Shown one piece after another: positions 50,679 to 59,615 of a stretch of 64,000 nt of DNA. Positions within the stretch are counted from its first letter, which is position 1. Each line of letters begins with the position of its first letter. The notes under the pieces are model-generated. The model made no database searches and was not told the origin of the DNA. It saw nothing but the letters and a program-made list of their open reading frames with translations. Position numbers and translations under genes: made by a program. The DNA comes from Collinsella aerofaciens (GTDB lineage: Bacteria; Actinomycetota; Coriobacteriia; Coriobacteriales; Coriobacteriaceae). The stretch lies in assembly GCF_963360655.1 (NCBI RefSeq), contig NZ_OY725712.1, positions 248,001 through 312,000 of the forward strand, read 5' to 3'.

Positions 50679-51536
50679 CTACTCCTCGTCGTCCTCGGCG
50701 TCGTCCTCGTCCTCGAGGTGCTCGAGCAGGTAGCGGAGACCCTCGCTCACCTCGTTAGCGGGCACTTTGGCAACATAGTGTGCATCGACGGCAGGCCTCA
50801 TGATGACACCCTCGCCCGAAGGCACGCGCATGCTCTCAAGCTCATCCTCGTCCGTACGGGCGATATCGCCGGCAGTCATACGCTGTCCGGTCAAAAGGAA
50901 GGTCAGACGGCAGGCGGCATCGATCGAAATCGAGGCGACACGATCGAGGTAGCGCGAGACCATGATGGCGCGGCGCAGGTCGTCATAGTTGCTGTCGTCG
51001 TCCATAAAATCGCCCGTGTCCATGCGGTTAAAGGTGCGGAAGAACTTCTCGTACGCCGCATGCACCGGCTCGTCCTCGCCGGCCAGGTTGCAGATGATGG
51101 ACATGTCGTTGGTGACGAGCGCAGAAAGTGACGAACCCAGCACCTGGTAAACAGCCTCGGCCTCGGCCTCGACCGTAGCGACGAGTTCCTGGGGCAGCGA
51201 GATGTCGGCCTTGACCATGTGACGCGTGGCGCGGCAGATCTGGCGAACCTTATCGGTCATGCGCTGCAGGTTAAAGTCGACGTAGATGATCGTCTGCAGC
51301 AAGCGGAAGTCGGAGGCGACCGGCGACTGCGTAGCGATCAGGTTGTAGCACACGGCCTCCAAGTTGGCGCAGCGCGCATCGATCGAGAGCGTGCGCTTCT
51401 TGGTCTTGGTGGCGAGCTTGCGATCGTCGGTCACATAGGCCTTCACGGCGTCGTGAAGCGCCAGGTCTACAGCCTCGTAGATGCTCAGCATCTCGTGACG
51501 GGCTTCGATGAGCTGACGGGAAAACAGTTTGCGCAT
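50679..51536 (-). CDS. phoU: Phosphate signalling protein PhoU
   Basis: Helical protein of 285 residues with two PhoU domains (about 1-100 and 115-210; LAGEDEPVHAAYEKFFRT and DRVASISIDAACR) plus a C-terminal acidic tail LEHLEDEDDAEDDEE. PhoU links the PstSCAB transporter to the sensor kinase of the phosphate two-component system. GGAG precedes the ATG. Follows pstB by 92 bases. The kinase and response regulator are not in the window. Confidence 0.9.
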   Translation of the reverse strand: MRKLFSRQLIEARHEMLSIYEAVDLALHDAVKAYVTDDRKLATKTKKRTLSIDARCANLEAVCYNLIATQSPVASDFRLLQTIIYVDFNLQRMTDKVRQICRATRHMVKADISLPQELVATVEAEAEAVYQVLGSSLSALVTNDMSIICNLAGEDEPVHAAYEKFFRTFNRMDTGDFMDDDSNYDDLRRAIMVSRYLDRVASISIDAACRLTFLLTGQRMTAGDIARTDEDELESMRVPSGEGVIMRPAVDAHYVAKVPANEVSEGLRYLLEHLEDEDDAEDDEE

Positions 51537-51628
51537 GGTTCACTCCAATCAGTTGGGTGCGGTCATGCCGCCCGCACAGTGAATACGCACCGGACCAGGT
51601 CCGATCGGCTTGGGACTAGTCGCACCGA

Positions 51629-52432
51629 TCAGCCAAAGCGGCCGGTGATATAGTCTTCCGTCCGTGAATCCACCGGGCTGGTGAAGATCGCGTCGGTTTG
51701 ACCATACTCGATGAGCGTGGCGGGCTCGCCGGCAACTTCCTGCAAGAAAAATGCGGTGTAGTCGCTAATACGAGCGGCCTGCTGCATAGAATGCGTGACG
51801 ATGATGATCGTCATCTCGGGCGCCAGCTCGGCCATCAGATCCTCGACCTTGGAGACGGACGTGGGGTCGATGGCGGAGCAGGGCTCGTCCATCAGAAGGA
51901 CATCGGGCTGCACCGCAAGCACACGCGCAATGCACAGACGCTGCTGCTGACCGCCCGAGAGCGCCAAACCGTCCTTGTTGAGCTGATTGGATACCTCTTT
52001 CCAGAGGTTGGCGCGCTTGAGCGATTCTTCCACGATGTCATCGAGGTCGCTTTTGCTAGTCACGCCCTGCAGACGAGGGCCAAAAGCGACATTCTCGTAG
52101 ATGGATTTGGGGAACGGGTTGGGCTGCTGAAAAATCATGCCCACGCGACGGCGAAGGTCGACCGGGTCGACGCCCTCGGCATAGATATCGTTGCCGTCGA
52201 GCGTCATGGTGCCCTCGACGCGGGTGCCCTCGATCAGGTCGTTCATACGGTTGATGCAGCGCAAAAACGTCGATTTGCCGCAGCCCGAAGGACCGATAAA
52301 CGAGGTGATGGCGTTTTTGGCGATGTTGAGGTCGAGCCCCGTCAGCGCATGAAAGTCACCGTACCAAAAGTTGAAATCCTTGGCCGTGATGGCCGCTTGC
52401 TCCGGCGTGGGAGCGGACTGATAGACGGACAT
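51629..52432 (-). CDS. pstB: Phosphate ABC transporter ATP-binding protein
   Basis: ATPase of 267 residues. Walker [18 protein letters not shown], signature [13 protein letters not shown] and Walker B VLLMDEP are intact, and the PstB-typical [21 protein letters not shown] (given in part as [17 protein letters not shown]) is present. AAGGAG precedes the ATG. It follows pstA by 12 bases. Confidence 0.96.
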   Translation of the reverse strand: MSVYQSAPTPEQAAITAKDFNFWYGDFHALTGLDLNIAKNAITSFIGPSGCGKSTFLRCINRMNDLIEGTRVEGTMTLDGNDIYAEGVDPVDLRRRVGMIFQQPNPFPKSIYENVAFGPRLQGVTSKSDLDDIVEESLKRANLWKEVSNQLNKDGLALSGGQQQRLCIARVLAVQPDVLLMDEPCSAIDPTSVSKVEDLMAELAPEMTIIIVTHSMQQAARISDYTAFFLQEVAGEPATLIEYGQTDAIFTSPVDSRTEDYITGRFG

Positions 52433-52444
52433 GGGACTCCTTAA

Positions 52445-53350
52445 CTAGCGGCGTTTGCGCGACAGATAGCGCGCAAACAGGTTGAAGGCCAGAATAATCG
52501 CCATCAGCAAAAGCGCAGTGCCGTAGGCTGCGTTCATGTTGATGCCGTCATTGGCAAGCAGATACAGGTGAACGGTCATGGGACGACCGGAATCGAGCGG
52601 CGAAATAGGCAGGTTGATGGCCTGACCCATGGTGTAGAGCACCACGGCGGTCTCGCCGATGGCGCGGCCGATGGCAAGCACGATGCCGGTGGCGATGCGG
52701 CCAAAAGCCGAAGGAAGCACGATCTTGGAGACGACCTGCCACTTGGTGGCGCCCAGGCCATATGCACCCCAACGGATATAGCGCGGAACGGCGCGGATTG
52801 CCTCCTCGGTGGTACGCATGACAATAGGCAGCATCAGAAGTGCCAGCGCCAGGGCGGCCGAGACCATCGAAAGGCCCAGACCCATAGCCTCGACAAACAA
52901 GGCGTAGCCAAAGAGGCCCATAACGATGGAGGGCACCGAGGCCAGGGCATCGGCAGCATAGCGAATGATGTCGACGACCTTGCCCTGTTTGGCGTACTCG
53001 GCCAGATAGACCGCAGCCAGGACGGCAACCGGCGTGCAGATGAGCATGGCGAGCGCCGTCACGTAGATGGTCGAGACGATCGTGGGCCAAATGCCGCCCT
53101 CGGCGTTGACGCCCTGCGGCCAGCCGAAGATAAAGTCGAGCGAGATATGCGGCAGGCCGTTGATGACCACGTAGGCGATGATGGCGATCAGCACCAGCGT
53201 GGTGATATAGGCCGCGGCGCGAAACACGCCGAGCATGATCTTGTTGGACAGATCCTTGTTGATGCGGCCCTTCTTGCCATGGGAAAGGGCACGCTTGATG
53301 CGCTCACGCGACGAGGTCGTATCGACCGTCGTGTCAACGGAATCGGACAT
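52445..53350 (-). CDS. pstA: Phosphate ABC transporter permease PstA
   Basis: Permease of 301 residues with six helices after a 40-residue cytoplasmic N-terminus. The EAA loop reads ATKWQVVSKIVLPSAFGRI, and RAIGETAVVLYTMG is typical of PstA. Starts three bases after the pstC stop. Confidence 0.94.
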   Translation of the reverse strand: MSDSVDTTVDTTSSRERIKRALSHGKKGRINKDLSNKIMLGVFRAAAYITTLVLIAIIAYVVINGLPHISLDFIFGWPQGVNAEGGIWPTIVSTIYVTALAMLICTPVAVLAAVYLAEYAKQGKVVDIIRYAADALASVPSIVMGLFGYALFVEAMGLGLSMVSAALALALLMLPIVMRTTEEAIRAVPRYIRWGAYGLGATKWQVVSKIVLPSAFGRIATGIVLAIGRAIGETAVVLYTMGQAINLPISPLDSGRPMTVHLYLLANDGINMNAAYGTALLLMAIILAFNLFARYLSRKRR

Positions 53351-53353
53351 AGC

Positions 53354-54277
53354 CTACCCCCTCTTCTTGGAAATCAGGCGGACGATACCCACCAGTGCAG
53401 CGGAGATGATAAACAGGACAACGCCCATGCCGAACAGAGCCGAGCGGTGCAGGCCCGAGGAATAACTCATGTCGAGCGCAATCTGACTCGTGAGCGTCGA
53501 GATGGGGCTCGAGATGCTATCCGGAATGACCGGGGCGTTGCCCACGACCATCAGCACGGCCATGGTCTCACCGATGGCACGCCCCATACCCAAGACAATC
53601 GCATCGACAATGCCCAGCTTGGCTGCAGGAAGCACGACCTTGTAGATGGTCTGCCACTTGGTGGCACCCATGGCATAGGACGCCTCGCGAATGCCCATGG
53701 GAATGGAATTGAGGGCATCTATGGTGAGCGTGGTGATGGTAGGGACGATCATGATGGCGAGCACGAACCACGCCGTCAGTGCGCCAAATCCAAGGCCGCC
53801 GGTCAGCTGGGCGATAAACGGGCGGATGATGATCATGCCGAAGAAGCCGTAGATGATGGAGGGGATGCCCGCCAGCAGGTCGACAGCGGGGCTAATGAGC
53901 CTGCGCACGCGCTTGCTGGCGATCTCGACCAGATACACGGCTGTGCCCACACCCAACGGCACGCCCATGGCAAGGGCACCGACCGTCACCAGGCCAGAGC
54001 CCGCCAGCAGCGACATGATGCCGTAGTGACCCTCAGAGGGCGCCCACGTAAAGCTAAAGAAGTCCACCAGACCGATGTCGGTAAAGACCGGCAGCGCCGA
54101 GTACGTGGTAAAGACAAAGATCAGGATGACGGTGACGACCGCCAAGAACGCGCAGGCAAAGAAGATCCACTGCAGCGCCTTCTCCTTAAGATAGGTGCTG
54201 CGTGACACCAACGCCAACTCACGCTTTTTGGGCACCTGCGCCTCATGCTCAATCTGGGGGGTTTCCCGTGCTTCCAC
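53354..54277 (-). CDS. pstC: Phosphate ABC transporter permease PstC
   Basis: Permease of about 307 residues with six helices. Motifs GIPSIIYGFFGMI and MGATKWQTIYKVVLPAAK mark PstC. Two GTG starts are possible: 54277, eight bases after AAAGGGGAG and one base after pstS, or 54286, which sits on the SD and overlaps pstS. The first is preferred. Confidence 0.93.
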   Translation of the reverse strand: MEARETPQIEHEAQVPKKRELALVSRSTYLKEKALQWIFFACAFLAVVTVILIFVFTTYSALPVFTDIGLVDFFSFTWAPSEGHYGIMSLLAGSGLVTVGALAMGVPLGVGTAVYLVEIASKRVRRLISPAVDLLAGIPSIIYGFFGMIIIRPFIAQLTGGLGFGALTAWFVLAIMIVPTITTLTIDALNSIPMGIREASYAMGATKWQTIYKVVLPAAKLGIVDAIVLGMGRAIGETMAVLMVVGNAPVIPDSISSPISTLTSQIALDMSYSSGLHRSALFGMGVVLFIISAALVGIVRLISKKRG

Positions 54278-54278
54278 G

Positions 54279-55115
54279 CTACTCACTCCCCTTTCCGTCG
54301 TTGGTGACGGGAATAAAGCCCGCCTCGCGAATCTGCTTGTCCATCTTCTCGGATGTCACATAGTCAATGTAGTCCTGCGCCTGCTGCGAAGGCGTACCCT
54401 TCACAAAGAAGTAAAGGTCACGCGAGATGGGATAGCCGCCACTTGCGACCGTCTTCTCGGATGCCTCGACATGGTTGACTGAAACGGCCTTAACCGAGGT
54501 CTTGGCGTTGAGGCTCTCGACAAAACCCAGCGAGATGTAGCCAATAGCGCCACGTGAGCGGGATACGACATCGCGTACCTGGCCCGTACCCGAAAGAACA
54601 GCCGAGCGGCGATCGAACGGCGCGCCGTCCATCACGATAGTGCGGAAGGCCTCGCGCGTACCGGACGCTTCGTCGCGGTTGATAACCTGAATCTTCAGGT
54701 CCTCTCCGCCGACCTCTTTCCAGTTGGTGATCTTGCCGGCGTAAATATCGCGGAGCTGCTCGGTCGAGAGATTGTCGACCGGGTTGTCGTCGTTCACGAT
54801 GACTGCAATGCCGTCGTGTGCGATAACGATAGGCGTCAGGCCCAAATCCTGCTCGTCGGCATTGAGGCCACGAGACGAGCTGGCGATGTCGGCGGTGCCG
54901 GCGCTAACAGCTTCGATGCCAGCAGATGAGCCAAGGCCGGAGACGAGCACGTCGATGCCGGTCTCTTCCTTAAAGCCCTCGGCCGCAATCTCGGCAATGG
55001 GAAGGCAGGTGGTCGAGCCGGCCACGGTAATAGAAGACGTAGAAGATCCCGAGGAGCAGGCACACAGCGTGAGTGTGAGCACTGCTGCACTCAGGACCGA
55101 TGCGATCTTTCTCAT
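54279..55115 (-). CDS. pstS: Phosphate-binding lipoprotein PstS
   Basis: Binding protein of 278 residues capturing phosphate outside the cell. A signal peptide with lipobox LCAC is followed by VAGSTTCLPIAEIAAEGF, where the threonines and serine bind phosphate, and GSSAGIEAVSAGTADIASSSR, given in part as GIEAVSAGTADIASSSR. NRDEASGTREAF is the second binding loop. Its ATG overlaps the ylmD stop by four bases (ATGA), so it is translationally coupled to ylmD. Confidence 0.94.
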   Translation of the reverse strand: MRKIASVLSAAVLTLTLCACSSGSSTSSITVAGSTTCLPIAEIAAEGFKEETGIDVLVSGLGSSAGIEAVSAGTADIASSSRGLNADEQDLGLTPIVIAHDGIAVIVNDDNPVDNLSTEQLRDIYAGKITNWKEVGGEDLKIQVINRDEASGTREAFRTIVMDGAPFDRRSAVLSGTGQVRDVVSRSRGAIGYISLGFVESLNAKTSVKAVSVNHVEASEKTVASGGYPISRDLYFFVKGTPSQQAQDYIDYVTSEKMDKQIREAGFIPVTNDGKGSE

Positions 55116-55912
55116 AGCATCACGCCGATCGCAGCATGGCGTCCGCAGGTGCCATCCTCGTTGCGGTAGGAATAAAAGCGGTCGTTTTGACGCACGGTGG
55201 AAAGTTTGGTGTCCACAATGCCATTCACATCGACACCGGCATCCACCAGCGCCTCGCGAATGGCGGCGGAAAGATCGAGCATACGGGAAGCGGTAGCATC
55301 GATGCACGCGAACTCGGCGGCAAAGCGATCCATAAGTTCTTGGGACACCTCATACTCGTCGCCCAGGATATGGGGCCCAATATAAGCAGAGATGTCCTCC
55401 GGCGTGCAGCCAGCCGCCTCGCAGAGTGCTTGGCAGGCCTTGGCGGAAATGCGTGCAATCGTGCCCTTCCAGCCAGAATGCACCACGGCAAAGCCGCCGG
55501 GAGCCACCAGCACCACGGGAACACAATCGGCAAAGCAGAGCATCACGGGCACCTTATGCGCCGTGCAGACGAGGGCATCACAGCCCTCGGCAATCTGCTC
55601 ACGAATGTTCTCGAGATCTTCGGCGCCGTTCGAGGTCACCGTCACGACATGGTCACCGTGTACTTGATTGGGGACAAGCAAGTTGTGCTCGCACTCGGCG
55701 GCACCCATGGCCTCGAGTACGCGGCGACGATTTTCTTGAACGGTAAAGGGGTCATCGCCAACATGCGAGCCCAGATTGAGCGAGGAGTACGCATCTTCGG
55801 AAACGCCACCGGTGCGCTCGGTAAAGGCAAAGCGGACATCGTGCGTCGCGCCCTCTACCAACGTAACTCCATCATGGTCGACACGCGAAACGTTGTCCGC
55901 ACGTGCTGCCAT
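55112..55912 (-). CDS. pgeF: YlmD/PgeF laccase-domain purine nucleoside phosphorylase
   Basis: Protein of 266 residues of the YfiH family. Zinc-ligand motifs NQVHGDHVV, CFADCVPVVL and VHSGWKGTIARI are intact. Family members cleave purine nucleosides and were implicated in editing of cell-wall precursors. GGAGG precedes the ATG at 55912. It lies downstream of ftsZ, as usual, but is followed by pstS rather than by ylmE. Confidence 0.9.
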   Translation of the reverse strand: MAARADNVSRVDHDGVTLVEGATHDVRFAFTERTGGVSEDAYSSLNLGSHVGDDPFTVQENRRRVLEAMGAAECEHNLLVPNQVHGDHVVTVTSNGAEDLENIREQIAEGCDALVCTAHKVPVMLCFADCVPVVLVAPGGFAVVHSGWKGTIARISAKACQALCEAAGCTPEDISAYIGPHILGDEYEVSQELMDRFAAEFACIDATASRMLDLSAAIREALVDAGVDVNGIVDTKLSTVRQNDRFYSYRNEDGTCGRHAAIGVML

Positions 55913-56011
55913 ACTAAAGCCTCCTAATAACACAAGTATCGCGGCGAAGCCGCAGCAGTCCGTGTCATACGGCTGCCATACTTCTTTAAAAGGATACCCG
56001 CAGCGGTAGGG

Positions 56012-56033
56012 ACCAAACGTAAAGGGAACGTAA
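56012..56033 (-). promoter_or_regulatory. Putative PHO box upstream of ylmD-pst
   Basis: Two contiguous 11-base direct repeats on the minus strand, TTACGTTCCCT and TTACGTTTGGT, sharing TTACGTT. Paired 11-base direct repeats are the binding pattern of PhoB/PhoP-type regulators. They lie 100 bases before the ylmD ATG and after the ftsZ terminator. Confidence 0.55.
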
Positions 56034-56065
56034 GGAGATTGGAGGCTTTCGTTTACAAACGAGAA

Positions 56066-56096
56066 ACAAAAAGGGCGCATCCATACGGACGCGCCC
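56066..56096 (-). terminator. ftsZ terminator
   Basis: Minus strand GGGCGCGTCC and GGATGCGCCC-type arms followed by TTTTTGTTT, 27 bases after the ftsZ stop. It separates division genes from the ylmD-pst operon. Confidence 0.8.
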
Positions 56097-56122
56097 CTGT
56101 GCAAAACAATGCGAAGAACGAC

Positions 56123-57277
56123 TTAGAAGCTGCCGCGCTTGAGGAAGTCGGGAAGCTCAAACTGATCGTTGCCAAAGTTGGGCAGCTCGGTACCACCGAC
56201 GTTGCGAGTCGGGGCAGCCTGAGCGGGGCTGGCAGCCGGAGCAGTGCGCTGCGGCTCAGCAGAAGCAGCAGCCTTGCTCTGGGACTGCTGGGCAGCGAAG
56301 AGCTCGTCCTGACGGTTGACGTTGGAGTCGGAGAAGCCCGTAGCGATAACGGTGATGCGCACCTGGTCGCCCAGGGACTCGTCAACAACGGTACCGAAGA
56401 TGATGTTGGCCTCGGGGTCGACAGCATTGGCGACAACGTCGGCGGCGTCGCTGATCTCCTGGATGCCCAGGTCCTTGGAGCCGGCGATGGAAAGCAGGAC
56501 GCGCGTGGCGCCATCGATGGAGCTCTCGAGCAGCGGACTGGAGATAGCCTGCTGAGCAGCGTCGACGGCACGGGTGTCCCCAGAAGCGGTACCGATACCC
56601 ATCATGGCGGTACCGGCCTGCTTCATGATGGTCTTAACATCGGCGAAGTCCAGGTTGATGATACCCGGGACGGTGATGAGGTCGGTGATGCCCTGGGTGC
56701 CCTGGGAAAGGACGCCATCGGCAATTGCGAAGGCCTCGAGCATCGTGGTCTTCTTCTCGGCGATGTCGAGCAGCTTGTCGTTAGGGATAACGATCATGGT
56801 GTCAACGCAATCGGAGAGGGTCTTGATGCCCTCCTCGGCGCTCTTCTTGCGCTTGCGACCCTCGAAGGTAAAGGGCTTGGTCACGACGGCGACGGTCAGC
56901 GCGCCGACCTCGTTCATCGCGATATCGGCAACGATGGGAGCGGCGCCGGTACCGGTACCACCGCCCTCGCCGCAGGTGATGAACACCATGTCGGCGCCAG
57001 CGAGCGCCTCGGCGATATCGTCGCGGGACTCATCGGCAGCCTTGCGGCCAACCTCGGGGTTGGCGCCGGCGCCCAGGCCGCGGGTAAGGTCGGTGCCGAT
57101 GTGCACCTTGATATCGGCATCAGAGATCGCGAGCGCCTGAGCATCGGTGTTGATGGCAACAAACTCGACGCCGCGGATGCCCTCTTCGATCATTCGATTG
57201 ACCGCGTTGGTACCGCCGCCGCCGACGCCGACCACCTTAATGACGGCAAGGTAGTTGTTGATCTCTGTCTCGTGCAT
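56123..57277 (-). CDS. ftsZ: Cell division GTPase FtsZ
   Basis: Tubulin-like protein of 384 residues that forms the division ring. The GTP-binding signature [10 protein letters not shown], the [15 protein letters not shown]-terminal loop and the synergy loop [11 protein letters not shown] are intact. A Gln/Ala/Pro linker leads to the C-terminal peptide [11 protein letters not shown], which contacts SepF or FtsW. ATG at 57277 follows GGAGG. Confidence 0.97.
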   Translation of the reverse strand: MHETEINNYLAVIKVVGVGGGGTNAVNRMIEEGIRGVEFVAINTDAQALAISDADIKVHIGTDLTRGLGAGANPEVGRKAADESRDDIAEALAGADMVFITCGEGGGTGTGAAPIVADIAMNEVGALTVAVVTKPFTFEGRKRKKSAEEGIKTLSDCVDTMIVIPNDKLLDIAEKKTTMLEAFAIADGVLSQGTQGITDLITVPGIINLDFADVKTIMKQAGTAMMGIGTASGDTRAVDAAQQAISSPLLESSIDGATRVLLSIAGSKDLGIQEISDAADVVANAVDPEANIIFGTVVDESLGDQVRITVIATGFSDSNVNRQDELFAAQQSQSKAAASAEPQRTAPAASPAQAAPTRNVGGTELPNFGNDQFELPDFLKRGSF

Positions 57278-57476
57278 GTCGGTCCTCCGAACAAAGGTTA
57301 TAGCCATAGCATGGGTTGACCCCTGCGCACATTAACCTTCAGGTTGAAAGTAAATGCAAAGGTAAACCGTATTATGTTTGCACATTATGAGCGTTTCAGT
57401 CAAATAATTGACCGTGAAAACCAAACAAACCAGATAAACGGCGTGGTATGGCCCCTCAACAAAGCCATTTAGGATG
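57278..57476 (-). promoter_or_regulatory. ftsZ leader
   Basis: AT-rich 199-base gap between ftsQ and ftsZ. TTTGACT near 57395 and CATAAT near 57374 (minus strand) are candidate promoter pieces but their spacing is poor. No hairpin or ORF is supported. Confidence 0.35.
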
Positions 57477-58742
57477 CTAGGCGGTCGGTGCGTTCCTAAA
57501 CGTATAGTTGCCCGGAGAGCGCACATTGATATAGGTTACGCCCTCTACCTGCGAAAGCAGCTTGGTCACGATGCGTTCTTTCTTGGCGATATCGTCCGAA
57601 TCGCCCAGCGACACCTCGACGCCGTTGTCGAGATTTGCCGAGATAGCCTCAACAGAAGGCGTGGAAATATCCTTCACCTGGTCCAAGAACTCGCTCGAAA
57701 AACCGCGTGCGTAGTCCAGGCCGGCCTTGACGGCCTTGGAGCTCACCGCCCGACCCGAAACCGGTGCGACATCGGCCGAGACATCAGTCAACAGCACGGC
57801 GCCGTAGTGCTTGGCAAGCGCCAGGGCCGCATCGATGCCGGTCAGCGTTTTAGCACCCTCCCCCGATGTAATGACGTTCCCCTGGTCGTCCACCTCGACA
57901 GACGTCGACAGCGGAGCGATCCAGGTGTCATCGTCTCCGATAGCCCAGGCAAGGTCGTCGGAGCTGATATACGCAATGGCGAGAACCTTACGCTCCGTCG
58001 GCGTGATGATAAGGGTATGGGGAAACTGGCGCTGGACATCCACACCCGAGACCCACGGGTTTTGCTTGAGGCCCTCGGTAATCTGATCGGGATCCACGTT
58101 AAAGAGCGACGTGTTCTCGGGAAGACTGATGAGCTGCATGGCGTCGTGCTTGGTCACATGCTCGCTGCCATGAATCTGAATATCGGTGGCGGCGAACAAG
58201 CCGGAGTTGATGACGACGATGGCAACAATGGCAAGTACGGCCAAGGCTGCCAGGATGCCGCCCGCGATTTTGCCCTTACCTTTAATGGCAGAAGCGACGT
58301 CGGTCGTCTTGCTTGCCATGGCACCAAGCGATGACAGAGGATTGATGCCCTTTTTTGCCGAAGACGCCTTGGCAGCGGGCACCGATGTCAGTGAACGCGG
58401 CTTAGCGCCAGCCAACGTACGGCCGGCATGCGGCGCACGAGCTCCCAGCGAAGGTCTGGGCGTCGCCATGGGTCGGGAGGTCTTGGTGCCCATCGCCGGC
58501 TTGGGCGTCACCGAAGGACGCGGAGCCGGACGACTCGTCTTTTTAGAAGCGGGGCGTCCTCCCAGCTGCGAGCCGACGACCGGGCGCTTGGCAGGACGAA
58601 CGGGCCCAACAGACTTGGAGGGCATGGCGGGCTTATGTTGAGGCTGGGCAGGTGCGCCGGAACGCCCTCCGGCGCGGCGGAAGGTTGGTTTCGATGCTCT
58701 AGAAGCCGAGGAATTTAACTTCCGGTCTGAGCTCGATGCCAT
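57477..58742 (-). CDS. ftsQ: Cell division protein FtsQ
   Basis: Bitopic membrane protein of 421 residues linking early and late division proteins. A long basic, Pro/Ser/Ala-rich cytoplasmic tail (about 1-155) precedes one helix (about 160-180), then a POTRA domain (IQIHGSEHVTKHDAMQL) and a beta domain. The tail is unusually long for FtsQ. GGGAGG precedes ATG 58742, which lies inside the 3' end of murB (44-base overlap). Confidence 0.88.
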   Translation of the reverse strand: MASSSDRKLNSSASRASKPTFRRAGGRSGAPAQPQHKPAMPSKSVGPVRPAKRPVVGSQLGGRPASKKTSRPAPRPSVTPKPAMGTKTSRPMATPRPSLGARAPHAGRTLAGAKPRSLTSVPAAKASSAKKGINPLSSLGAMASKTTDVASAIKGKGKIAGGILAALAVLAIVAIVVINSGLFAATDIQIHGSEHVTKHDAMQLISLPENTSLFNVDPDQITEGLKQNPWVSGVDVQRQFPHTLIITPTERKVLAIAYISSDDLAWAIGDDDTWIAPLSTSVEVDDQGNVITSGEGAKTLTGIDAALALAKHYGAVLLTDVSADVAPVSGRAVSSKAVKAGLDYARGFSSEFLDQVKDISTPSVEAISANLDNGVEVSLGDSDDIAKKERIVTKLLSQVEGVTYINVRSPGNYTFRNAPTA

Positions 58743-59610
58743 ACGCCTCCCTCACCTTTCCGTGCACATGCCTGATAACCGCGGCCACGTCATCGGCCGA
58801 GGCGGTTCCGTTATTAACGATAAAATTAGCGTGTACGGGCGAAACTTCCGCACCGCCAACCGAAAAACCCTTTAATCCACAATCCTCAATCAACTTGCCC
58901 ACGCTTGCGTCGGGCGGGTTGCGAAAGACCGATCCGCAGGATGCACGGCCCATGGGCTGCGTGCGCTTGCGGCGCGTCAGGTACCGCTCCATGCGTTCGC
59001 GAATGTCGACCTTGGGCGCGGCCTTAAGCTTAAGCACGCACTCGAGAATGATCTCGTTACGCGGCAGGCTGCACTCGCGATACCCCCAAGCGATCTCGGA
59101 TCCTGCATAGTGCTTAATACCGGACGCCGAATCAAACGTGACCACGTCCTCGATAAGGGAGCCGATCCACTCGGTCCGCGTACCTGCGTTCATGGACACG
59201 GCGCCGCCGACCGAACCGGGAATACCGACCGCGAACTCAAGGCCCGAAAGCCCGCGCGACAAGGCGTCGTTGACCAAACGCGCGAACATCACGCCCGCAC
59301 CAACGGTCAGCGTGCAGCCGTCCTCGGCAACAACCGTGCGCTGAAACTCACGTCCCAGCGAAATAACGGCGCCGCGATAACCGGCATCGGCAACAAGCAG
59401 ATTGGACCCCTTGCCGATAATCACCCACGGCACCTGCTCGCGGTCGAGCACCGCCACGGCGCGACGCAGGGCATGGTAGCTATGGCACGTCACAAAGAGG
59501 TCGGCCTTGCCGCCGATACGATAGCTTGTATGGCGTGCAAGACGTTCGTCCTCGACCACGTCCGTGTCGATCATGCCCGAAAGCGCCATGACGGCGTTAA
59601 ACAGACCCAT
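58699..59610 (-). CDS. murB: UDP-N-acetylenolpyruvoylglucosamine reductase
   Basis: FAD enzyme of 303 residues forming UDP-MurNAc. FAD motifs VIIGKGSNLLVAD and GLEFAVGIPGSVGGAVSMNAG (given in part as GIPGSVGGAVSMNAG) and the catalytic serine in GRASCGSVFRNP are present. The start lacks a clear SD; later in-frame ATGs at 59589 or 59574 are possible. Begins six bases after murC. Confidence 0.94.
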   Translation of the reverse strand: MGLFNAVMALSGMIDTDVVEDERLARHTSYRIGGKADLFVTCHSYHALRRAVAVLDREQVPWVIIGKGSNLLVADAGYRGAVISLGREFQRTVVAEDGCTLTVGAGVMFARLVNDALSRGLSGLEFAVGIPGSVGGAVSMNAGTRTEWIGSLIEDVVTFDSASGIKHYAGSEIAWGYRECSLPRNEIILECVLKLKAAPKVDIRERMERYLTRRKRTQPMGRASCGSVFRNPPDASVGKLIEDCGLKGFSVGGAEVSPVHANFIVNNGTASADDVAAVIRHVHGKVREAYGIELRPEVKFLGF

Positions 59611-59615
59611 AGAGG

